Both the position numbers and the translations under genes were made by a program. The notes under the pieces were generated by a model that did no database searches, was not told the DNA's origin, and saw only the letters and a list, made by a program, of their open reading frames with translations. Below are positions 15,480 to 22,415 of a stretch of DNA of 37,008 nucleotides, in pieces; the first letter of the stretch is position 1, and each line of letters opens with the position of its first letter. The stretch covers positions 1-37,008 of the forward strand of contig CAJAIJ010000016.1 of the NCBI GenBank assembly GCA_903939845.1, written 5' to 3'. Source of the stretch: an uncultured Solirubrobacterales bacterium. Its GTDB lineage: Bacteria; Actinomycetota; Thermoleophilia; Solirubrobacterales; 70-9.

Positions 15480-17144
15480 GTGACCGACGAACAGCTAGCC
15501 GCCTATCACGACTACACCCGCCGCCACGGTGTCAACCGGGGCCTTTACGTGGTTGCGCGGCTGATCCTCCAGCCGATCTTCCTCGTCTATTTCGGCCTGT
15601 CGCGCCAGGGCAGGGGCAACGCACGAGTCGACGGCGCCACGATCGTCGCGGCCAACCACAGGAGCTTCCTCGATCCCTTCGTGATCGGAGTCTGTCTTCC
15701 CTGGAACAAGCCGATGAACTACGTCGCGAAGGTCGAGCTGTTCGAGAAGCGGTGGCAGGGCTTCCTGCTCTGCCGGGTCGGCGCCTTCCCGATCCGACGC
15801 GGCGAGTCCGATGAAGAGGCGATCAGGACCGCCGAACTCGTGCTCGAGCGAGGCGGCACGATCTGCATATTCCCGGAAGGGACGAGGATCAGGAAGGGGT
15901 CGCTCGGCCGACCGAAGCGAGGCGTCGGCCGTCTGGCGATGCGATCCGGTGCGGCGGTCATCCCGGTAGCCGTCTCGGGGAGCGAGAACGTGAGGCGGGG
16001 CTTGAGGATCAGGCCCCGCAAGGTTCGGATCCGGCTCGGGGTCCCGATGAAGTTTCCGGTCTCCGATGATCCGAGCCGGGCCGAGGCGACAGCGGTGGTG
16101 GGACGGATCTGGCCGAACATCGAGCTCCAGTGGGAGGACATCGGGGGGCTGCCCCCGATGCGACGGGCGGCCGTGATCGGGGCCGGAAGCTGGGGCACGA
16201 GCGTGGCGATACTCCTGGCCAGGGGAGGCCTCGAGGTCCAGCTCGGGTGTCGAACCGGGGCCCAGGCCGACGAAATAGCGATGTCCCGGGAGAACTCCCG
16301 CTACCTGCCCGGGCTCAGGCTGCCGGAGTCGATCGATGTCCGTGCGGCGGCCGATATCGAACTGGGAGGCCTCGACCTGCTCTGCCTTGCCGTCCCTTCG
16401 GCCTCCTACCCGGAGGTGATCGGCTCCGTGGCCGACCGGATCGGTGAGAGGGCCGGGATCCTGCTCCTGACCAAGGGCCTGATCGCGCCGAGGGGCGAGT
16501 TGCCGTCCGAGTACGTGGCCGGGAGCACATCGGTCAGGGGGATTGCCTGCCTCGGCGGTCCGGCCCATGCCCGCGAGGCCGCCTCCGGTTCAGCGGCCCT
16601 GGTCCTCGGCACCTCGGATCTCGATTTCAGGGCGCAACTCGGAGATGTCTTCGACCGAGCCGGTCTCGTCTGCGAGCGCTCGGACGATGTGATCGGCGTC
16701 GAGATGGCCGGGGTGGCAAAGAACGCGGCAGTGCTGGCTGCCGCGGCAGCAGAGGTGCACGGTCGCAATTCGGCCGGGATCGCTGCCGCAGAGGTCTGGA
16801 ACGAGTGTGTCGAGTACGCCGTCCACCGGGGCGGCAAACAGGAGACCTTCAGCGGTCTGGCCGGCGTCGGGGATCTGATGGCCACGGTGATGGCGCCCGG
16901 AAGCAGGAACCGCAGGGCCGGTGAGCTCCTCGGTCAGGGGGCATCCAGAGAGGAGATCCGGGCGACGCTGGGCCAGGCGTCCGAAGCTCTGGATTCCGTC
17001 CCGCGGATCGCGGCCACTTTGAAGGAAGCCGGCTGCCCATGTGCGGCCACCGAGGGTCTTGCAGCACTTGCCACCGGCGAGATCGACTCAGATGAATGGG
17101 TCGCTTCCGTGCGTCGGATCGGAATGGCCAGGCGCGGTAGCTGA
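15480..17144 (+). CDS. Fused acyltransferase (PlsC) and glycerol-3-phosphate dehydrogenase (GpsA)
   Basis: 554 aa with two complete enzymes. Residues 1-215 are a PlsC-type lysophosphatidate acyltransferase: catalytic NHRSFLDP motif, FPIRRGESDEEA, FPEGTRIRKGS and PVAVSG. Residues 227-554 are a GpsA-type NAD(P)-dependent dehydrogenase: Rossmann GAGSWGTSVAI, LLTKGL, catalytic-lysine region GVAKNAAVLAA, and TFSGLAGVGDLMATVMAP. GpsA makes sn-glycerol 3-phosphate from DHAP and PlsC acylates lysophosphatidate, so both serve phospholipid synthesis with the PlsB/PlsX-Y step between. The open frame is uninterrupted through the join. An internal ATG at 16158, 9 nt after a G-run (16143-16148), lies exactly at the GpsA start and might allow separate GpsA. 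GTG 15480 is the start. Confidence 0.9.
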   Translation: MTDEQLAAYHDYTRRHGVNRGLYVVARLILQPIFLVYFGLSRQGRGNARVDGATIVAANHRSFLDPFVIGVCLPWNKPMNYVAKVELFEKRWQGFLLCRVGAFPIRRGESDEEAIRTAELVLERGGTICIFPEGTRIRKGSLGRPKRGVGRLAMRSGAAVIPVAVSGSENVRRGLRIRPRKVRIRLGVPMKFPVSDDPSRAEATAVVGRIWPNIELQWEDIGGLPPMRRAAVIGAGSWGTSVAILLARGGLEVQLGCRTGAQADEIAMSRENSRYLPGLRLPESIDVRAAADIELGGLDLLCLAVPSASYPEVIGSVADRIGERAGILLLTKGLIAPRGELPSEYVAGSTSVRGIACLGGPAHAREAASGSAALVLGTSDLDFRAQLGDVFDRAGLVCERSDDVIGVEMAGVAKNAAVLAAAAAEVHGRNSAGIAAAEVWNECVEYAVHRGGKQETFSGLAGVGDLMATVMAPGSRNRRAGELLGQGASREEIRATLGQASEALDSVPRIAATLKEAGCPCAATEGLAALATGEIDSDEWVASVRRIGMARRGS

Positions 17145-17170
17145 CTGCGCCCTGGGGTCGGGTTCGGAGT

Positions 17171-17674
17171 TCAGTCCCGTTCCGGGGCAGCTGGCCGCTT
17201 GCCCGGTTCGGCAGAGGCCGGAGTCGTCCCCTCGATCCGGGGCCTGACCCGCCTGGCCCGCTTCCGGGTGGAGGCCCGCTCGGCGCGGTTCTCGAGCGGT
17301 CCTGCCGATAGTGCCAGGACCGCCGAGAGGCCCAGAAGGAGGTTGACCAGATTCACCGATCTGCTCGCCGGAAGCACTCCGGCGAGAAGGGTGCCATCGG
17401 GTGCGAAGACTCCCCAGAGGCCGAGACCGGTGAACAGGAGTGCTCCGATCCACGCCCAGGGGCGCGACCTCCGGGGGGCGAGTGCCAGCGCCAGGATTCC
17501 CGTCAGGACATGGAGCGAGTTCGCCCAGCCGTTGACCGGGTAGAAACCGAGGAGTGAGCCGGTCAGTTCGGGGTCCTCGAAGTCCGAGCCGACCAGGAAT
17601 CCAAGCAGGCCTGCCACCACCAGGAGCAATCCGGTTGCGGTCGCGTAGAGCCTCGTGTAGCCGTCCCCCGACAT
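17171..17674 (-). CDS. DUF4383 family membrane protein
   Basis: 167 aa with four hydrophobic segments in the first 125 residues (LYATATGLLLVVAGLLGFLV; NSLHVLTGILALAL; WIGALLFTGLGLWGV; LVNLLLGLSAVLAL). The R-x-Y-A-x-x-x-G opening and the FYPVNGWANSLHVLTG stretch match DUF4383 proteins, widespread small actinobacterial membrane proteins without known function. The 40-residue tail is basic and Pro-rich, probably cytoplasmic. No clear ribosome-binding site before ATG 17674. Diverges from the rhomboid gene with only about 60 bp between them. Confidence 0.75.
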   Translation of the reverse strand: MSGDGYTRLYATATGLLLVVAGLLGFLVGSDFEDPELTGSLLGFYPVNGWANSLHVLTGILALALAPRRSRPWAWIGALLFTGLGLWGVFAPDGTLLAGVLPASRSVNLVNLLLGLSAVLALSAGPLENRAERASTRKRARRVRPRIEGTTPASAEPGKRPAAPERD

Positions 17675-17721
17675 CGCACCATTGTTGCGCCTCCTGGGGT
17701 CGGCCGGAGATCGGGGTCATC

Positions 17722-17727
17722 TAGTGT
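17722..17727 (+). promoter_or_regulatory. Candidate -10 hexamer for leaderless rhomboid gene (TAGTGT)
   Basis: TAGTGT ends 8 nt before ATG 17736 with no Shine-Dalgarno between. It decides the start: the open frame extends to 17682, but the element lies inside that extension and the cysteine-rich protein begins naturally at 17736. Confidence 0.5.
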
Positions 17728-17735
17728 TCGCCCCG

Positions 17736-18722
17736 ATGCCGGAGTGCTACCGCCACCCAGGAGTCGAGACGGGGGTCTCGTGTTCGAGTTGCGGCCGCCC
17801 GATCTGTCCCGACTGCATGACCCCGACCCCGGTCGGGATGCGGTGCCCGGAGTGCTCCGGCGAGAAGACCCGGATCGTGTCTGGCCCGGCCGCGATCTCC
17901 GGCGCAGGCGACTGGCCCGCAACCAAGGTCCTGATCGGAATCTGTGTCGCCGTCTATCTGCTCGAGATCCTCACCGGCACGGGCGGACTCGGCGCAGGGG
18001 GCAGCGCGGTCCTTGCCAACTTCGGTGTGCTCGGAGCGGGCGTGGCCGAGGGGGAGTGGTACAGGCTGATCACCGGCGGCTTCCTTCACCTTTCGATCTT
18101 TCACCTCGCCTTCAACATGGTCGCGCTGTTCTTCCTGGGCCGCATCCTCGAGCCCTCGATCGGCACGGTCCGGTTCCTCGGGATCTACTTCGCATCGCTC
18201 CTCGCCGGTTCGTTCGGCGCCATCCTCCTGTCGGGGAGCTTCGTCAACACAGTCGGGGCCTCTGGCGCCGTCTTCGGGATATTCGGGGCGACTTTCGTGA
18301 TCGCCCGGGGACGTGGCCTCGACCACATCGCCTCCCAGATCGGATTGATCCTCGGGATCAACCTCCTCCTGACCTTCACGATCTCGGGCATCTCGATCGG
18401 GGGCCACATCGGCGGGCTGGTCGGTGGGCTGGCCTGCGGCGCCCTGGTCGTGGCCGGCGAGAAGGGGAGGCTGGGTCGCTCGGCCGGCCCGATCGAGTAT
18501 TCGGCGATGGCTGCGATAGCGATCGGCTCATTCATAGGGGCGATCGCCATCTCGGAGCCGGTGCCGGGAGGCTTCAGTGATGCGCTGGCCGGATTCCCCT
18601 ACGGAATCACGATCGCTGCCACGATGGCACTCGCGGGTCTGGGAGGATTGAACAAAGGCCGCAGGCCGTATCCAGTCGGACACCGAAAGGCAAGATGGCA
18701 CTTCTCGAACAGCAGGAAATAG
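17736..18722 (+). CDS. Rhomboid intramembrane protease with N-terminal zinc-finger
   Basis: 328 aa. Residues 4-40 carry C4, H7, C16, C19, C24, C27, C37 and C40 in a B-box-like treble pattern (CSSCGRPICPDC, then CPEC), likely binding two zinc ions on the cytoplasmic side. Six to seven membrane helices follow. The rhomboid catalytic dyad is visible as Ser176 in GASGAVFG and His224 in GGHIGGL, with the HLSIFHLAFNM loop earlier. Such enzymes cleave transmembrane substrates within the bilayer. The zinc-finger/rhomboid arrangement occurs in several actinobacteria. The C-terminal 28 bp overlap the start of the next gene. Substrate unknown. Confidence 0.92.
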   Translation: MPECYRHPGVETGVSCSSCGRPICPDCMTPTPVGMRCPECSGEKTRIVSGPAAISGAGDWPATKVLIGICVAVYLLEILTGTGGLGAGGSAVLANFGVLGAGVAEGEWYRLITGGFLHLSIFHLAFNMVALFFLGRILEPSIGTVRFLGIYFASLLAGSFGAILLSGSFVNTVGASGAVFGIFGATFVIARGRGLDHIASQIGLILGINLLLTFTISGISIGGHIGGLVGGLACGALVVAGEKGRLGRSAGPIEYSAMAAIAIGSFIGAIAISEPVPGGFSDALAGFPYGITIAATMALAGLGGLNKGRRPYPVGHRKARWHFSNSRK

Positions 18723-18976
18723 ACGAGGCACTCTCCGGACTCGCCGATGGCTGGCTCCAGGAAGGCGAGGCGATAGTCAGGGCATTCGATTGCGGTGACT
18801 TCGTCGGGTCGGTCCGGTTCGTGGATTCAGTGGTCGGACCCGCCGAGGAAATGGGGCACCACCCTGACATTGCGATCTCCTGGAGCACCGTGACGGTCGC
18901 CGTCTCGACCCACTCCGAGGGGGGTCTCACTTCGGCCGACTTCGAGCTGGCGGCGAAGATCGACTCGCTGGCCTGA
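18695..18976 (+). CDS. Pterin-4a-carbinolamine dehydratase
   Basis: 93 aa, the usual PCD length. Active-site signature GHHPDI (His55, His56, Asp58) followed by SWSTVTVAV and STHSEGGLTSADFELAAKID with His73 is diagnostic. The enzyme dehydrates 4a-hydroxytetrahydropterin during recycling of the cofactor of aromatic amino-acid hydroxylases; in organisms lacking those, homologues take part in pterin/molybdopterin metabolism. No hydroxylase gene lies in the window. It overlaps the rhomboid gene by 28 bp and is presumably co-transcribed with it. Confidence 0.9.
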   Translation: MALLEQQEIDEALSGLADGWLQEGEAIVRAFDCGDFVGSVRFVDSVVGPAEEMGHHPDIAISWSTVTVAVSTHSEGGLTSADFELAAKIDSLA

Positions 18977-18986
18977 CCGGGGTCCT

Positions 18987-19870
18987 CTAGCCGTATTCGT
19001 AGAAGCCCCTGCCGGACTTCCGGCCGAGGTGACCTCTGTCGACCATCTCCACGATCGTCCCGGGCGCCCTGTCTCCCGGGGCACCGGTTTCCTCGAACAG
19101 CGCCTCCCCGATAGCTACGGCAACGTCCAGCCCGACCAGGTCGAGCAGGGCCAACGGTCCCATCGGGTGCGACAGGCCGAGAGTCATGCAGGTGTCGACG
19201 TCTCCCGCCGGCAGTCCGGTGCGGTCGATCAGGCGCACGGCCTCGAACAGGTAAGGAAAGAGAAGCCGGTTGACCACGAACCCCGGTGTGTCGGGGACCC
19301 GGATCGGGGTCTTGCCGACGGACCGACACCACGCCTCGATCCTGTCACCGGCCGAAGGGTCAGCCGCTTCGGGAACACAGACTTCGACGAGGGCCATATC
19401 CGGGACCGGGTTGAAGACATGAAGACCGACGAGCGAATCCGAGGTTCGTGATGCTTCGCCGATCACCCCGACACCGAGAGAAGAGGTGGTGGTGGCGAGA
19501 TCCGCCTCCGGCGCCGCGATTCCGGCGTTTCCCAGGACCTCGGCCTTGACATCGACGTCCTCGGCGACCGCCTCGACCACCAGGTCGGCGCCCTCGATCT
19601 CCGATCGGTCCATGGTCAGCTCGATCGCTTCGCGACGGCCCTCTTCGACCCGTCCCAGGGCCTTGTCCAGTCTGGCTTCGGCAGTCTCGACCGATCGGGT
19701 CGAACGTCCGATCACGACGACCCGCTCGGAGCGGGAGCTCGCGACGGCAGCGAGACCGACGGCGATGGTCCCGGTGCCGAGTACGACTACTCGTCGATAT
19801 GGGTTTTCGGATTCCTGCTCGATGCCAGCGCCTGCCGCTTCACTCGCTCTTCCAGTCCCCGTGTCGGGGC
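18987..19870 (-). CDS. 3-hydroxyacyl-CoA dehydrogenase (start uncertain)
   Basis: The recognisable protein runs about 280 residues: Rossmann strand VVVLGTGTIAVGLA, catalytic His in GLHVFNPVPDMALVEV, PGFVVNRLLFPYLFEA, then the C-terminal domain with LSHPMGPLALLDLVGLD and LGRKSGRGFYEYG. It oxidises 3-hydroxyacyl-CoA with NAD in beta-oxidation or butanoyl-type metabolism, matching the divergent thiolase. The start is a real problem: no in-frame ATG, GTG or TTG occurs between the Rossmann strand and 20039, which lies inside the thiolase gene. I set the 5' end at 19870 as an estimate; an ATC/ATT start or a sequence error are possible. The second glycine pair of the nucleotide loop is partly replaced by Ala. 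Confidence 0.85.
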
Positions 19871-19883
19871 GGACGACCGCCTT

Positions 19884-19899
19884 GATTGATCGGTCAATC
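19884..19899. promoter_or_regulatory. TetR-type operator candidate in divergent promoter
   Basis: GATTGATCGGTCAATC is a 16-bp palindrome with one mismatched pair, of the TTGAnCGnTCAA kind bound by many TetR-family repressors, including those of fatty-acid degradation. It lies between the 3-hydroxyacyl-CoA dehydrogenase and thiolase genes, overlapping a possible TTGATT (19882-19887)/TATCTT (19903-19908) promoter with 15-bp spacing. No TetR gene is present in the window. Confidence 0.55.
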
Positions 19900-19968
19900 G
19901 GGTATCTTGCCGATTCCGTGGGTCGCGAGTTCGAAGGCCCTTGAACCCAAGCGAGAGGATTGGTCCAG

Positions 19969-21144
19969 ATGAGCAGTTTCGGTGGTCGTGAAGTCGTGAT
20001 CGTGGAGGCCGTTCGAACCCCCGTCGGACGTGGCCACAAGGAAAAGGGCTACTACCGCGAGCTCCATCCTTCGAACCTCCTCGCCCACGCTTACACCGAG
20101 CTGATCGCCCGCTCCGGCATCGATCCCGAAATCGTCGAGGACGTCGTCGCGGGCTGCGTCCAGCAGTTCGGCGAGCAGAGCCTCAACATCGGACGGAACG
20201 CCTGGCTCGAGGCCGGTTTCCCGATCGAGACCCCGGCAACCACCATCGATCGCCAGTGCGGATCGGCCCAGCAGGCCGTCAACTACGCGGCCGCGATGAT
20301 CGCCTCCGGCGTCCATGACGTGATGATCGGCGGTGGCGTCGAGCACATGGGCCACATCGGGTTCGGGGATGCATTCAAGGTCATGGAGGAATACGGCTTC
20401 GGCTACTCGCCCCAGCTGATGGAGAAGTACAACCTCGTCCCGCAGGGCATCTCGGCCGAGATGATCGCCGACAAGTGGGACATCTCCCGCGAGGAACTAG
20501 ACGAACTGGCGGTTCGCTCTCACGCCAACGCCCAGCGCGCCACCGAGGAGGGTCGTTTCGAGAGGGAGATCGCCCCGGTAACGGTCGGAGGGGAGACCTT
20601 CTCGACCGACCAGGGAATCCGTGCCGGTACCGACATGGAGGCTCTGGGCTCCCTCAAGCCGGCCTTCAAGGAAGACGGCAAGGTCACCGCGGGCAACTCT
20701 TCCCAGATCTCGGATGGAGCCGCAGCGGTGCTGCTCATGACCAGGGAGAAGGCAGAGGAGCTCGGCCTCACCCCGCGCGCGAAGATCCTCGACCAGACCG
20801 CGGTCGGGGTCGACCCCGTGATGATGCTCACCGGTCCGATCCCGGCCACGCAGAAGCTGCTGGAGCGCAATTCGATGACGATGGATGACATCGATCTGGT
20901 CGAGATCAACGAGGCATTCGCCTCGGTCGTGGTTGCCTGGCAGCGCGAGCTCGATCCCGACATGGACAAGGTGAACGTCAACGGTGGCGCCATTTCGCTC
21001 GGTCACCCGCTCGGTTCGACCGGCGCCCGTCTGATCACCACCCTCCTGCACGAGCTGGAGCGTTCCGACACCGAGACCGGACTGGTCACGATGTGTTGCG
21101 GCGGTGGCATCGGCACCGGGACCCTCATCCAGCGCCTGAACTAG
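19969..21144 (+). CDS. Acetyl-CoA acyltransferase (thiolase)
   Basis: 391 aa from ATG 19969, which has GAGAGG (19953-19958) 10 nt upstream; the open frame to TTG 19960 adds nothing conserved. Catalytic residues are visible: nucleophile Cys97 in DRQCGSAQQAVN, His346 in AISLGHPLGSTGAR, and the second Cys in MCCGGGIGTG. NEAFASVVVAW is the third thiolase motif. It cleaves 3-ketoacyl-CoA with CoA (degradative) or condenses acetyl-CoA; the neighbouring dehydrogenase favours beta-oxidation. A strong hairpin follows the gene. Confidence 0.95.
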   Translation: MSSFGGREVVIVEAVRTPVGRGHKEKGYYRELHPSNLLAHAYTELIARSGIDPEIVEDVVAGCVQQFGEQSLNIGRNAWLEAGFPIETPATTIDRQCGSAQQAVNYAAAMIASGVHDVMIGGGVEHMGHIGFGDAFKVMEEYGFGYSPQLMEKYNLVPQGISAEMIADKWDISREELDELAVRSHANAQRATEEGRFEREIAPVTVGGETFSTDQGIRAGTDMEALGSLKPAFKEDGKVTAGNSSQISDGAAAVLLMTREKAEELGLTPRAKILDQTAVGVDPVMMLTGPIPATQKLLERNSMTMDDIDLVEINEAFASVVVAWQRELDPDMDKVNVNGGAISLGHPLGSTGARLITTLLHELERSDTETGLVTMCCGGGIGTGTLIQRLN

Positions 21145-21177
21145 AGACTCCGGCAAAGGCCGGAAAGCATCGATCCG

Positions 21178-21202
21178 AAGGCCCGGGCGAGTCCCGGGCC
21201 TT
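21178..21202 (+). terminator. Strong hairpin terminator after thiolase
   Basis: AAGGCCCGGG (21178-21187) and CCCGGGCCTT (21193-21202) form a perfect 10-bp stem with a CGAGT loop, 33 bp after the stop. The run of T is only partial (TTCGTCGTT). It separates the thiolase gene from the promoter at 21228. Confidence 0.75.
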
Positions 21203-21227
21203 CGTCGTTCACCGGTACATACCGGTG

Positions 21228-21233
21228 TAGTCT
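21228..21233 (+). promoter_or_regulatory. Candidate -10 hexamer for leaderless oxidoreductase gene (TAGTCT)
   Basis: TAGTCT ends 8 nt before ATG 21242, just after the thiolase terminator, with no Shine-Dalgarno. Because a terminator precedes it, this gene needs its own promoter, which strengthens the call. Confidence 0.55.
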
Positions 21234-21241
21234 CAGCCCGG

Positions 21242-22273
21242 ATGGGAGCGATCGACAAGGTTTCGCTCGGTGTCACGGGCGACAGTCCGGACCAGATGGC
21301 CGAGCTGGCACGCAGCGCCGAGGCCGGGGGCATCCACCGGGTCTGGGTGATCGAGCTGTTCAGGAACGCGTTCACCCAGGCGACCTATCTCTCGACTGAG
21401 ACGTCTTCCGTGCAGCTCGGGACCGGTATCGCCTGGGGTTTCGTCCGGAGCCCGATGTCGATCGCGATGAGCGCCATGGACATCGATGAGATCTCCGGGG
21501 GAAGGTTCACGCTGGGGCTCGGTCCCGGTGTCAAGCGTCTGATCGAGACCTGGCACGGGGTCGAATACGGGCGCCCCGCCCCGCATATGAGGGAGACGAT
21601 CGAGGCGGTCAGGGAGATCATTCGGGCCGCCGCCACTTTCGAGCCGGCCAGATACGAAGGCGAATACGAGGACGTCGACATCAGGGGCTGGACCAGAGGC
21701 ACGGCTCCGGTCCGGGCCGAGATCCCGATCTTCACCGCCGCAGTCCAGGAAGGGATGTCCCGGATGGCCGGGGATGTCGCAGATGGGCTCATCGGCCACC
21801 CGCTCTGTTCGGCCCGCTGGATCGAAGAGAAGATAATCCCGGCATTCGAACTCGGCCTCTCGCGCTCGGGGAGGAACCGGTCCGACTTCACCTTCCTGCC
21901 GAGCATCTGCGTTGCGATCGACGACGACTACGAGCGGGGCCTCGATGCGGCTCGAAGGACCGTCGCCTTCTATTCGACCGTGAAGACCTACATGCCTCTC
22001 TACGAGTTGCACGGGTTCGGAGAGAACGCGGCCCAGGCCGCCGCCGCCTTCCGGAAGGGCGACATCGAGGGAGTCGCGGCCGCGATCCCGGACGAGATGG
22101 TGGAGTGCTACTGCGCGGTCGGAACCCCGGACCAGGTCAGGGAGAAGGTGGGGGAGGTGGCCGACCTGGCCGATGAGATCTTCCCCGGGGCGCCCAACTA
22201 CTTCATCCCGCCCGAGCAGATCGCGGAATACAACGAGCGGATCATCGAGGTGTTCGGAAAGGGTTCGGCCTGA
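21242..22273 (+). CDS. LLM-class (luciferase-like) F420/flavin-dependent oxidoreductase
   Basis: 343 aa TIM-barrel protein of the bacterial-luciferase superfamily. Family landmarks are VSLGVTGDSPDQMAELA at the start, STETSSVQLGTGIAWGFVRS, the SGGRFTLGLGPG loop that contacts the cofactor, IPIFTAAVQEGMSRMAG, and a late GTPDQVREKV segment. In actinobacteria such proteins commonly use coenzyme F420 and reduce or oxidise diverse substrates; FMN-dependent monooxygenases are the alternative. The substrate is not predictable. Single-gene unit with its own candidate leaderless promoter. Confidence 0.9.
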   Translation: MGAIDKVSLGVTGDSPDQMAELARSAEAGGIHRVWVIELFRNAFTQATYLSTETSSVQLGTGIAWGFVRSPMSIAMSAMDIDEISGGRFTLGLGPGVKRLIETWHGVEYGRPAPHMRETIEAVREIIRAAATFEPARYEGEYEDVDIRGWTRGTAPVRAEIPIFTAAVQEGMSRMAGDVADGLIGHPLCSARWIEEKIIPAFELGLSRSGRNRSDFTFLPSICVAIDDDYERGLDAARRTVAFYSTVKTYMPLYELHGFGENAAQAAAAFRKGDIEGVAAAIPDEMVECYCAVGTPDQVREKVGEVADLADEIFPGAPNYFIPPEQIAEYNERIIEVFGKGSA

Positions 22274-22327
22274 CGCCCGAGTCCCGTCCGGAACCGGTCT
22301 CCGGGTAGATCGACTTCCCGCAGAAGG

Positions 22328-22356
22328 AAAAAACCGGCGACCATCTGGTCACCGGT
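22328..22356 (-). terminator. Intrinsic terminator of the calcium-binding protein gene
   Basis: ACCGGCGACC (22333-22342) and GGTCACCGGT (22347-22356) pair with one mismatch across an ATCT loop. Read on the - strand the hairpin is followed by a T-tract (A-tract at 22328-22333 on +), the best intrinsic terminator in the window. It lies 60 bp beyond the - strand stop at 22416 and may also stop the + strand oxidoreductase message. Confidence 0.75.
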
Positions 22357-22415
22357 CTTCCGAAACATCGACTCCGGACCAGAGGCCTGAAAGGCCCCTT
22401 GCCCAGTGGTCCTCT

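Noticed and set aside
17682-17735. Longer N-terminus for the rhomboid protein
   Set aside because: The extra 18 codons are unconserved in character and contain the TAGTGT element; the cysteine cluster starts right after ATG 17736.
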